Shown one piece after another: positions 9,391 to 17,390 of a DNA stretch of 50,766 nucleotides (positions within the stretch are counted from its first letter, which is position 1; every line of letters begins with the position of its first letter). The notes under the pieces were generated by a model that was given only the letters and a program-made list of their open reading frames with translations, did not search any database and was not told where the DNA came from. Source of the stretch: 3107 sp965216225 (GTDB lineage Bacteria; Pseudomonadota; Alphaproteobacteria; Rhodobacterales; Rhodobacteraceae); contig CBDCFF010000009.1 of the NCBI GenBank assembly GCA_965216225.1, forward strand, positions 1 through 50,766, written 5' to 3'. Position numbers and translations under genes: made by a program.

Positions 9391-10225
9391 AGGCTCAGGA
9401 CTCATAGCCAGAATATGACGGTTGCAGCGATGTATATGGCGGATTTGAATACATGTGCGCATCGGTCATAGCGCATCGCGATGCGCCTCCAATCCTTGAG
9501 TTTTGCGAACAGGTTTTCAACCTTGTGCCGCCTCTTGTAGGTTTCGGCGCAGTGGGGGATGGTTTTGTTGCGGTTTTTCCTTGAAGGGATACAAACCTCA
9601 ATCTTCTGATCTTCAATGATTTTTCGAACCTTTGCGCTGTCGTAGCCCCGATCCGCGATCAGAACCCTGGCCGCAGGCAGGTTGGGCAGCAAAACATCCG
9701 CGCCCTTGAAGTCGCTACGCTGACCCGCCGTCAGATGCAGCCTGACAGGGCGACCCGCACCGTCTCCAACGACATGCAGTTTCGTATTCAGTCCTCCCTT
9801 TGTACGCCCGATCAGGCGTGGCTCGGACCCCCCTTTTTGAGGCTGGACGCCGTGCGATGTGCTTTGAGATGGGTTGCGTCAATCATGAGGGTGTCGGCGT
9901 CCGGGCCAGAGGGGTTGGCCAATTCTTCGAAAATTCGTTCGAAAATACCTTTGCGGGACCAGCGCACAAACCGATTATAGAGCGTTTTGTGAGGGCCGTA
10001 TTCGACAGGCGCATCGCGCCAGCGTAGACCGTTGCGAATAATGAAAATAATACCACTCAACACACGACGGTCATCGACCCTGGGCTTGCCATGGGGCTTG
10101 GGAAAGAAGGGCTCAAGGCGCGCTGTTTGTGCCTCCGTCAGCCAGAAAGGATCGCTCATGTCACCACTCCGTTTTGCAGAACACTGATTCACACGTTCAA
10201 AACAAAGTCAATGGGTCCTGAGCCT
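9391..10225 (-). mobile_element. IS5-family (IS427-group) element, apparently complete
   Basis: The ends share an inverted repeat: AGGCTCAGGAC at 9391 and its complement GTCCTGAGCCT ending at 10225. The 835-bp length and the two-frame transposase fit the IS427 group. It sits between an IS630 remnant and the trpE downstream region. It is the only element wholly inside the window without an obvious lesion. Confidence 0.8.
9402..10159 (-). CDS. IS5/IS427-group transposase OrfA-OrfB, made by -1 frameshifting
   Basis: OrfA starts at ATG 10159 (MSDPFWLTEAQTARLEPFFPK, with GGAG a few bases upstream) and ends at 9812. It holds the DUF4096-type N-terminal domain and the first Asp (LMIDATHLKAHRT). OrfB continues one frame back (RLIGRTKGGLNTKLHVV, then LIADRGYDSAKV with the second Asp, and RRHKVENLFAKLKDWRRIAMRYD with the Glu), ending at 9402. 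The switch lies in AAAAAGGGGGG (complement at 9828-9838), a slippery run typical of this group. OrfB has no good start of its own. Likely functional. Confidence 0.85.
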
Positions 10226-10249
10226 AATTAGCAGAAATTTCTCGGTTTC

Positions 10250-10355
10250 GGTAAGTAATTGAATATGAAGGGATAATAAAAATACCAAATAGCGAAGCGT
10301 TAAGCCTGCGGGGCTTCGTAATCGGGAAGGGCTGTCGGACAGCAGCCCTTTTTTT
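10250..10355 (+). ncRNA. Candidate small RNA ending in a strong terminator
   Basis: The 240-bp gap between the IS427 element and trpE has no convincing gene. On the plus strand it holds an AT-rich promoter-like stretch (10245-10290), a nested stem (CGAAGC at about 10293 with GCTTCG at about 10313), and a textbook terminator at 10327-10355. No coding gene on the plus strand could use this terminator, since only IS debris lies upstream. This suggests a short untranslated transcript, or the truncated 3' end of a gene removed by the IS. The 5' end is a guess. Confidence 0.35.
10327..10355 (+). terminator. Rho-independent terminator, plus strand
   Basis: AAGGGCTG (10327-10334) pairs with CAGCCCTT (10343-10350) around an 8-base loop and runs into seven T residues (10349-10355). 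It is oriented for plus-strand transcription, opposite to trpE. Confidence 0.75.
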
Positions 10356-10466
10356 CGCCACATGTCGCCATGCGGAGGCGCGTTCCGCGCCACGGTTTCC
10401 GGCACTTCGCGCCATCATTGCCTTCGGCGAGAGTGTTTTGCAGAGAAGAAGGCATAAAGCCCGGGT

Positions 10467-11978
10467 TCAGGCGTTTCCGGTGCCGACAAATCGCGCCGCC
10501 TCCGATGCGGCCTTGCGGATCGCTTTCGACTTGTTGACGGTTTCCTGAAATTCGGTTTCGGGATCGCTGTCATGGACCACCCCGCCGCCTGCCTGAATGT
10601 AAAGTTTTTCGTCCTTCACAATGGCCGTGCGCAGGGCGATGCACATGTCCATGTCGCCATTGGCGGCGAAATATCCGCAGCCGCCGCCATAGACGCCGCG
10701 TTTTTCGGGTTCCAGTTCATCTATGATTTCCATCGCGCGAACCTTCGGTGCCCCGGATACGGTGCCGGCGGGCATCCCCGCGAAGAAAGCGGAAAGCGCA
10801 TCCTGATCGTCCGCCAGCTCACCGATGACGTTTGAAACGATGTGCATTACGTGGCTGTAATGCTCGACGACGAATTTCTCGGTGGGGTGCACGGTTCCGA
10901 TCTTCGCGACCCGGCCAACATCGTTGCGTCCGAGGTCGAGCAGCATGAGATGTTCCGCGAGTTCCTTTTTGTCGGCCAGAAGTTCTGCTTCGAGCGCCCG
11001 GTCCTCTTCCGGCGTTGCGCCGCGCGGGCGGGTGCCCGCGATCGGGCGGATGGTGATCTCCTTTCCGAACACACGGACAAGGATTTCGGGCGAGGCGCCC
11101 ACCACGTGAAAACCGCCGAAGTTGAAGAAGAACATGAACGGCGACGGGTTGGTGCGTCGGAGCGAGCGGTAAAGCGCGAAGGGGGGAAGGGGAAAATCCT
11201 GCACCCAGCGCTGTGCCGGAACCACCTGAAAGATATCGCCCGCGCGGATGTATTCCCTAGCCTTTCCGACGGTGTCCCTGTAGCCTTGGTGGGTGAAATT
11301 GGATGTCAGGGGGCCCGGTTCCGCCTCGTCGCCCGGATCGCGCGGTATGCTTGTCACGCTGCGTTCCAGATCGCGGATCGCCCCCATGACCCGTTCAACC
11401 GCCTGCGCATAGGCGGCCCCGGCGGTTTGGCGGCCAGAAACCCGGGCTGGCGAGACGATGATGACTTCGCCTTTCACGCCATCCAGCACGGCGACGGTCG
11501 AGGGGCGCAGCAGGAGCGCGTCCGGCAAACCCAGCGGATCGGGATTGATGTCGGGCAGATGCTCTGCCAGCCGGATCATGTCATAGCCGAGATAACCGAA
11601 CAGTCCGGCGGATGCGGAAGGAAGGCCGTCCGGCATTTCGATCCGGCTTTCCCCGATCAGCGCACGCAGCGATGCCAGAGGGCCCCCGGCATCCGTGACA
11701 AATGCGTCCGGGTCGCAACCGGCCTGCCGGTTGATGCGCGCCGTGGTTCCGCGACATTCCCAGATCAGATCCGGGTTCATCCCGACGATGGAATAGCGTC
11801 CGCGCACCTCTCCGCCGGTTACGGATTCCAGCATGAAGCTGTCCTTGCGTGCGCCTGCGAGTTTCAGCATCAGGCTGACGGGCGTATCCAGGTCGGCCGC
11901 CAGCCGGGCGTATACCACCTGATTGCGCCCGTTCGAATAGGCGGTCTCGAACTCTGAAAGGGATGGGTGCAGTTCCAC
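10467..11978 (-). CDS. trpE: Anthranilate synthase component I
   Basis: Makes anthranilate from chorismate, the first step of tryptophan synthesis, with a TrpG glutaminase partner. The 503-residue length is normal. The N-terminal domain carries the SxxxE-type feedback region (FMLESVTGGEVRGRYSIVG). The chorismate-binding domain has NPSPFMFFFNFG, IAGTRPRGATPEEDRA, MPAGTVSGAPKVRAMEIIDE and the C-terminal YIQAGGGVVHDSDPE. It begins 8 bases after the stop of the PpiD-like gene, so the two are probably co-transcribed. In many Rhodobacterales trpG, trpD and trpC lie close downstream; here they are replaced by a short non-coding stretch and an IS427 element. Confidence 0.95.
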   Translation of the reverse strand: MELHPSLSEFETAYSNGRNQVVYARLAADLDTPVSLMLKLAGARKDSFMLESVTGGEVRGRYSIVGMNPDLIWECRGTTARINRQAGCDPDAFVTDAGGPLASLRALIGESRIEMPDGLPSASAGLFGYLGYDMIRLAEHLPDINPDPLGLPDALLLRPSTVAVLDGVKGEVIIVSPARVSGRQTAGAAYAQAVERVMGAIRDLERSVTSIPRDPGDEAEPGPLTSNFTHQGYRDTVGKAREYIRAGDIFQVVPAQRWVQDFPLPPFALYRSLRRTNPSPFMFFFNFGGFHVVGASPEILVRVFGKEITIRPIAGTRPRGATPEEDRALEAELLADKKELAEHLMLLDLGRNDVGRVAKIGTVHPTEKFVVEHYSHVMHIVSNVIGELADDQDALSAFFAGMPAGTVSGAPKVRAMEIIDELEPEKRGVYGGGCGYFAANGDMDMCIALRTAIVKDEKLYIQAGGGVVHDSDPETEFQETVNKSKAIRKAASEAARFVGTGNA

Positions 11979-11986
11979 GAAGGGCC

Positions 11987-13900
11987 TCAGGGGAATTGCG
12001 CGTTTATGGCGTTGATCGCGGCCTGATCCCGGCTGATCGCCGCGTCAAGCTGAAGCGCGCGGACATAGGCGGCAAAAATATCCTGGGCAATGGACGATGC
12101 GATGCTGTCATCCAGTTGCCCGGCCAGGGCGCTTGTCCCGGCCTCCTCCGGGTCCGGCGGCAGTATCTCGTCAAGCTGAACGATCAATGCAGCGCCCTCC
12201 GACGAAACCGGGCGCGCCTCGTCAGGCGTCATTTCAAACACCTCGGCGATAAACGCGGGCGGGGTTCCCTCGACAAACGCATTGCGATCGCGCTCTTTCT
12301 CATCACGCGCCGTCAGGCCAAGCTCTTCAAAAGACGCGCCGTCGTTCAACCGCGACGCCAGTTCCCCGGCCTGCTCGTCCAGCCGTTGCTGCGTCTGCGC
12401 GGCGCTCCGGCCGCTTGCAACAGTGCTGCGCACGGTATCGAAGGGTTGAAGTGTCGGCGGGATCACCTCGTCAAGCCGCAGGGCAAAGACGCCGCCGTCT
12501 TCCAGTTCGGCGATTTCGGCGAAGTCATCCTCCGTCACCCGGCTTGCGGCCTGACGGAACGCCTCATAGCCGGTGATGTCATCTTCGGCCTGATCGGACC
12601 CCTGATCGGACCAGTCTGTGCGCTCCAGCACGAGTTCGGTTTCATCGGCTATTTCTTCAAGTGTCGCCCCCTCCGCCAGAAGATCCTCAAGACCGGATAC
12701 CTGATTGGCGATAGTGCTGCGGGCGCGGTCCAGCGCGTATTCGGACAGCAGGTCCGGCCGCGCGTCCTCATAGCTGGTTTCCCTGGCATTCAGCACCCCG
12801 TTCATGCGGTAAATGGCGGGGCCAAGGACGGATGGCTGCGGATCGGTGAAATCGCCGGGGGTTTCCAGCGCGAACACAGCCGCAGCGGCATCGCCAAGCT
12901 GCTCTGCCGTCACGTCCCCGAGATCAATGTCAGACAGCGAAAGACCCCGTTCCGAGACCATCGCATCGAATGAAATGTCCTCGCCGACAAGGCGCGTATG
13001 CGCGGCGGCGGCGGCTTCGTCGTTTTCAAACACCAGACGTTCGACCAGACGCCGCTCCGGCACCCGGTATTCCCCGATACGCTCCTTATACAGGCTTTTC
13101 AGGGCCTCTTCATCGGTTTTGATCGTTTCCAGCAACATGTCGGGGGTCAGCCAGACATAGGTTATCCGCTTTATTTCTTCGGTCGTGAAATCGCCGGGAT
13201 GCGCTTCGTAATAGGCTTGCAACTGCTCTTCCGTCGGCTCCGGCAAAGGTGCGTCGAGTGTGCTTTCGTCGATCCTTGCCCATCGAAAGCTGCGTCGTTC
13301 GGCGGCGTATGCGAGCAGCGCATCGGCAATCGTATCGGGTGCAGTCACGCCCCCCGATACCGCGTTTTGCAGGATCGTGCGCGACAGATCCTTGCGCACG
13401 GACTCTTCGAATTCCCGTTCGGACAATCTGTTGCGATCGAGGGTGGAGCGGTATGCCTCGCGGTCGAATTCGCCATTCAGTCCCTGAAAGACCGGATTGC
13501 CGACGACCTGCTCCTGCACCTCGGCATCACCTGCGGAAATGCCGACCCGGCCAGCTTCGTCATCCAGCGCGGCGGTTGCATAGAGACGATCCAGAACCCG
13601 GTCCGACACGCCTTGCCCGTGGATGAGCTGCGACATGGAATCGGCTTGCAGCAGGGAAACGCTCTCGCCGGTCTGCCGGCCAAGGGCACGCAGTTCCTGT
13701 TGCAGGACAAGCGCGTACTGGTTGACCGAGATTTCCTCGTCCCCCACCCAGCCGATGGCGCTCCGGGAAGAGCCGAAATTGGTAACGCCGAACCCCCCGA
13801 GGCCAACCACGAGCATCCCCATGATCAACCAGACGAGGGCCCTGGTGAAAGAGTTGTTCCTTCTCTTCTCGGGCCGGGTCCGATCATTCCTGCGGGTCAT
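11987..13900 (-). CDS. PpiD/SurA-type membrane-anchored peptidylprolyl isomerase
   Basis: A periplasmic folding factor of 637 residues. It has a short cytosolic basic tail (MTRRNDRTRPEKRR), one membrane segment at about residues 20-40 (ALVWLIMGMLVVGLGGFGV), a SurA_N-like domain (FGSSRSAIGWVGDEEISVNQYALVLQQEL) and a parvulin-like PPIase region in the second half. The parvulin region is degenerate, as is common in alphaproteobacterial PpiD proteins, so chaperone action is more likely than catalysis. The start chosen is ATG 13900, nine bases after AGGAG; an ATG two codons earlier is too close to it. The gene leads directly into trpE, an arrangement common in Rhodobacterales. Confidence 0.88.
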   Translation of the reverse strand: MTRRNDRTRPEKRRNNSFTRALVWLIMGMLVVGLGGFGVTNFGSSRSAIGWVGDEEISVNQYALVLQQELRALGRQTGESVSLLQADSMSQLIHGQGVSDRVLDRLYATAALDDEAGRVGISAGDAEVQEQVVGNPVFQGLNGEFDREAYRSTLDRNRLSEREFEESVRKDLSRTILQNAVSGGVTAPDTIADALLAYAAERRSFRWARIDESTLDAPLPEPTEEQLQAYYEAHPGDFTTEEIKRITYVWLTPDMLLETIKTDEEALKSLYKERIGEYRVPERRLVERLVFENDEAAAAAHTRLVGEDISFDAMVSERGLSLSDIDLGDVTAEQLGDAAAAVFALETPGDFTDPQPSVLGPAIYRMNGVLNARETSYEDARPDLLSEYALDRARSTIANQVSGLEDLLAEGATLEEIADETELVLERTDWSDQGSDQAEDDITGYEAFRQAASRVTEDDFAEIAELEDGGVFALRLDEVIPPTLQPFDTVRSTVASGRSAAQTQQRLDEQAGELASRLNDGASFEELGLTARDEKERDRNAFVEGTPPAFIAEVFEMTPDEARPVSSEGAALIVQLDEILPPDPEEAGTSALAGQLDDSIASSIAQDIFAAYVRALQLDAAISRDQAAINAINAQFP

Positions 13901-13932
13901 TGGCATACTCTCCTCATACGCTTTTGCACGTC

Positions 13933-15831
13933 TTAGGCGGTTGTGTCCGAAGGGGCAAGAGCAGCAAATCTTTCGAACAGGGCGGCAACTTCGGTGACAT
14001 CCGTATTGGCAAACGCAATACGAACCTGCCTGCTGCCGTCCGGGTGGTTTCGCGGCATGAACATCGTGCCGGGCAACAGCAGAATCCCCGCCTGTGACAC
14101 AAGTTCTTTGGCAAGGCGCTCCGAAGGGGCGTCGAGAGGGTGTTCCGCATAGGCGAAACAGGCGCCGCACCCGAGGAGCCGCCAGCCGTTCAGCCCCGAA
14201 AACCCCCTGATCATGGCGCTGCGGCGCCTCAATATCTCCTGCCGCTCGTCCGCAAGCCAATCGTCCAGATTGCGCAATCCCCAGAGCGCGGCGTGCTGGC
14301 CAAGCTGCGGCGGGCAGATCGCAACGGTGTCCAGAAATTTTTCAACCTCCGCCAGGCGGCTGCGAGAGGCCAGAATCGCGCCGACCCTGTGACCCGTCAG
14401 GCGGTACGATTTGGAAAACGAGTAGAGCGCGATCAGAGTCCCGTCCCAATCGGGATCGGCGATCAGATCGTGCGGGCGGCCATCGAAACTCAGGAAATCG
14501 CGATAGGTTTCATCAATGATCAAGGCGATTTTCCGGCGTCGGCAAAGGGCATGGAAGGCGCGGATCAGGTCGGCGGGATATTCCACACCGCCGGGATTGT
14601 TTGGCGTCACCAGAACGATGGCGCGGGTTCCTGGCGTGATCAGCGCCTCGGCGCGCCCCGGATCAGGCAGCATCGAGGGGCCTGTCGGCAGTGGGACCGC
14701 TGCGACACCCTGCATGTCCAGCCACATTTTATGGTTGAAATACCACGGAATCGGCAGGATCACCTCATCCCCTGCACCGGCGAGCGTGGCCATGGTTGCA
14801 ACGAACGCCTGATTGCAGCCAGAGGTAACGGCGACCTGTTCCGGGCAAACCGGACCGCCATAGAGGGTTGACCATCTGTCGGCCAGCGCGGCGCGCAGTT
14901 CGGCAAGGCCCAGCACCGGGCCGTAGACATGTGCGCCCGGATTGGCAAGCGATGTCTTTGCGATCGCCCGGCGCAGCGCCAGGGGCGGCGGGTCCGCAGG
15001 CGCGGCCTGGCTGACATTGATCAATGGCCTGTCCGCCGGGAATTGGGTCGCTTCCATCCAGCGCCGCGCCTCCATCACGGGCGGCGGGAAGGTGGACGCC
15101 ATATGCGGGTTCAGGGGGCTGGCCACCGGACCGGACGCCGGGCGCGCAGGTTCGCGGCAACCGGATGACGATTGCGCCGATGTGCGCGGCGGGTCGATCC
15201 GGGCGCCCAGCGTCCGGGTCAGAAGCGTTTCGATGTAATGCTGCGCCTCTTCGAACGGGTCGCTCTCATGCCCTTTCAGGATCGCGCGGACCTGCACCTC
15301 GAAATCCGCATAGTGCTGGGTGAGCGACCAGATGGAAAAGATCAGGTGCCATGGATTGACAGGGGCGATCCTTCCTGCGGCGATCCAGCTCTCAACCAGC
15401 GCCGCCTTTTCATCCACCAACGCCTTCAGCGGCCCTTCGAGGGTGTCCATGATCCGCGGCGCGCCCTGAACGATCTCATTGGCGAAAAGCCTGCTTTCAC
15501 GGGGCAGGTCGCGGCTCATCTCCAGTTTGCGGCGCGCGTAGGACAGGATTTCGGCAAGCGGCTCGCCCTTCGGGTCCAGCCCGCGCAACGGGTCCAGCCA
15601 CAGGTCCAGAAGCCCGGACAGAAGTTCCCGGTGGATCGCTTTCTTGGATGGGAAATAATAAAGCAGATTGGGTTTCGACAACGCCGCCGCCATCGCGATC
15701 TGATCAAGGGTGGAACCACGATACCCGTGCCGGGAAAACACCTCCAGCGCGGCTTCCAGAATGCGGTCGATATTCTTTTGCTGGATGCGGGTACGGCGAT
15801 TGCGGCGGTTATGGCGGTGTGCTTCTGTCAT
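13933..15831 (-). CDS. RutR-like TetR regulator fused in frame to a class I aminotransferase
   Basis: One 632-codon open frame joins two proteins that are normally separate. Residues 1 to about 212 are a TetR regulator of the RutR type: basic N-terminus, helix-turn-helix GSTLDQIAMAAALSKPNLLYYF and the RutR C-terminal signature SRDLPRESRLFANEIVQGAPR. A Pro/Ser/Ala-rich linker of about 30 residues follows. From Met244 (ATG 15102) it is a PLP fold-type I aminotransferase: LINVSQAAPADPPPLALRRAI, VTPNNPGGVEYPADL, IIDETYRDF, and SFSKSYRLTGHRVG with the PLP lysine. No stop lies between them and no Shine-Dalgarno precedes Met244, which favours a true fusion. The start at 15831 has GGGA upstream. It faces the pyrimidine operon across a RutR box. 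A lost stop or sequencing error remains possible. Confidence 0.8.
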   Translation of the reverse strand: MTEAHRHNRRNRRTRIQQKNIDRILEAALEVFSRHGYRGSTLDQIAMAAALSKPNLLYYFPSKKAIHRELLSGLLDLWLDPLRGLDPKGEPLAEILSYARRKLEMSRDLPRESRLFANEIVQGAPRIMDTLEGPLKALVDEKAALVESWIAAGRIAPVNPWHLIFSIWSLTQHYADFEVQVRAILKGHESDPFEEAQHYIETLLTRTLGARIDPPRTSAQSSSGCREPARPASGPVASPLNPHMASTFPPPVMEARRWMEATQFPADRPLINVSQAAPADPPPLALRRAIAKTSLANPGAHVYGPVLGLAELRAALADRWSTLYGGPVCPEQVAVTSGCNQAFVATMATLAGAGDEVILPIPWYFNHKMWLDMQGVAAVPLPTGPSMLPDPGRAEALITPGTRAIVLVTPNNPGGVEYPADLIRAFHALCRRRKIALIIDETYRDFLSFDGRPHDLIADPDWDGTLIALYSFSKSYRLTGHRVGAILASRSRLAEVEKFLDTVAICPPQLGQHAALWGLRNLDDWLADERQEILRRRSAMIRGFSGLNGWRLLGCGACFAYAEHPLDAPSERLAKELVSQAGILLLPGTMFMPRNHPDGSRQVRIAFANTDVTEVAALFERFAALAPSDTTA

Positions 15832-15888
15832 TTCGTGTCCCGTTTCGCGCTTTTCCGGGCCGCCGGGCGGATTTTGGCGCCGTAATTC

Positions 15889-15916
15889 TTGACTGCCCCC
15901 GAGTCTTTGATAGCGT
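15889..15916 (+). promoter_or_regulatory. Putative promoter of the pyrimidine/hydantoin operon
   Basis: TTGACT (15889-15894) and TAGCGT (15911-15916) are 16 bases apart. The -35 is good and the -10 is poor. The predicted transcription start, around 15923, falls inside the RutR box, as expected for a repressor that blocks transcription. Confidence 0.45.
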
Positions 15917-15920
15917 GTTC

Positions 15921-15936
15921 CTGACCAAATGGTCAA
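15921..15936. promoter_or_regulatory. RutR operator between the regulator and the catabolic operon
   Basis: CTGACCAAATGGTCAA matches the E. coli RutR consensus TTGACCAnnTGGTCAA at 13 of 14 specified bases and is a near-perfect palindrome. It lies 89 bases upstream of the RutR-like start and 73 bases upstream of the hydrolase start, so it can control both genes. In E. coli, uracil or thymine releases RutR from such sites. Confidence 0.85.
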
Positions 15937-16009
15937 ACATTGCGGCAGAAGATTCGGTAAACGCGCGCGCTGCGGGGCGCACCGCCCCGTTCTGACAGAG
16001 GAGACACCC

Positions 16010-17260
16010 ATGCCCGCCCCCGGAGAGAACCTGAAGATCAACGGCGACCGTCTGTGGGACAGCCTGATGGAGATGGCCGGAATCGGGCCGGGCGTGGCGG
16101 GCGGCAACAATCGCCAGACCGTGACCGATGCGGACGCCGAGGGCCGGGCGCTTTTTCAGCGGTGGTGCGAAGAGGCCGGGTGCGTCATGGGCGTGGATCA
16201 GATGGGCACCATGTTCGCGCGGCGAGAGGGGACAGAGCCCGATACGCTGCCGGTCCATGTGGGATCGCATCTGGATACGCAGCCGACCGGCGGGAAATAT
16301 GACGGGGTGCTGGGGGTGCTGGGCGGGCTGGAGATCGTCCGCACGCTGAACGATCTGGGCATCAGGACCAGACACCCGATCGTTGTCACCAACTGGACGA
16401 ATGAGGAAGGGACGCGCTTTGCCCCTGCGATGCTGGCCTCCGGCGTGTTTGCCGGGGTGCATGGGCTGGACTGGGCGCATGGCCGCGAAGACGCCGATGG
16501 CAGGACGTTCGGCGATGAACTGGCGCGGGTCGGCTGGAAGGGCGATGAACCGGTCGGCGTCCGCCGGATGCGCGCCTTCTTTGAGCTTCACATCGAACAG
16601 GGGCCGATTCTGGAGGCCGAAGGCAAGGATATAGGTATCGTCACTCATGGGCAGGGGCTTAGCTGGACGCAGGTGACGATCACCGGGAAGGCGGCGCATA
16701 CCGGCTCTACCCCCATGGCGATGCGGCGGAACGCCGGGCTGGGGCTGGCGCGTGTGCTGGAACTGGCGGACCGGATTGCGCTTTCCCATGCGCCGCACGC
16801 GGTGGGGGCGGCGGGGCATATTGATGTCCACCCGAATTCCCGCAACGTGATTCCGGGCAAGGTGGTGTTCACCGTCGATTTCCGGTCGCCGGACCTGAGC
16901 GTCATTCAGGACATGGAGGCGCGGCTGAGGGATGGCGCCACGGCGATCTGCGATGAAATGGGCCTTGGCGTGGCGTTTGAAAAGGTCGGCGGCTTTGACC
17001 CCGTGACCTTCGAGGCGGGCTGCGTGGCCGCCCTGCGCAATGCCGCCGAACGGCTGGGCCATACTCATCGCGACATCATCTCGGGCGCGGGTCACGACGC
17101 CTGCTGGATCAACCGCGTCGCCCCCACCGCCATGGTCATGTGCCCCTGCGTGGACGGCCTCAGCCACAATGAGGCGGAGGAAATATCGAAGGAATGGGCC
17201 ATCGCCGGGGCCGATGTGCTGATGCACGCGGTGGTCGAGACGGCGGAGATTGAGGAGTGA
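16010..17260 (+). CDS. Zn-dependent N-carbamoyl hydrolase (beta-ureidopropionase / carbamoylase, M20 family)
   Basis: Hydrolyses an N-carbamoyl amino acid (N-carbamoyl-beta-alanine if the pathway is pyrimidine reduction) to the amino acid, CO2 and ammonia. The 416-residue length is usual. Metal-binding motifs of the hydantoinase/carbamoylase family are present: HVGSHLDTQPTGGKYDG at about 82-98, NEEGTRF at about 130, ELHIEQGPILE near 205 and a late SGAGHDACW His. ATG 16010 has GAGGAGA just upstream. It is the first gene of an operon with a dihydropyrimidinase and an ABC importer, and lies 73 bases downstream of the RutR operator. HyuC/PydC-like is the best description; substrate specificity is inferred from context. 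Confidence 0.9.
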   Translation: MPAPGENLKINGDRLWDSLMEMAGIGPGVAGGNNRQTVTDADAEGRALFQRWCEEAGCVMGVDQMGTMFARREGTEPDTLPVHVGSHLDTQPTGGKYDGVLGVLGGLEIVRTLNDLGIRTRHPIVVTNWTNEEGTRFAPAMLASGVFAGVHGLDWAHGREDADGRTFGDELARVGWKGDEPVGVRRMRAFFELHIEQGPILEAEGKDIGIVTHGQGLSWTQVTITGKAAHTGSTPMAMRRNAGLGLARVLELADRIALSHAPHAVGAAGHIDVHPNSRNVIPGKVVFTVDFRSPDLSVIQDMEARLRDGATAICDEMGLGVAFEKVGGFDPVTFEAGCVAALRNAAERLGHTHRDIISGAGHDACWINRVAPTAMVMCPCVDGLSHNEAEEISKEWAIAGADVLMHAVVETAEIEE

Positions 17261-17390
17261 ACGCCGGGTTTGCAGGGCAGACGCTTCCGGGCATCGGCAC
17301 AGGTGCGACAGATGCGACAGAGGCGGAAACAGCGTCGGTCCGTGGAAGAGGCCAGCGCAGGAACAGTGCCAGCGAACAGGGAGACAACCA

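Noticed and set aside
11979..11986. Tryptophan attenuator before trpE
   Set aside because: Only 8 bases separate trpE from the PpiD-like gene; no leader peptide or alternating stems are possible there.
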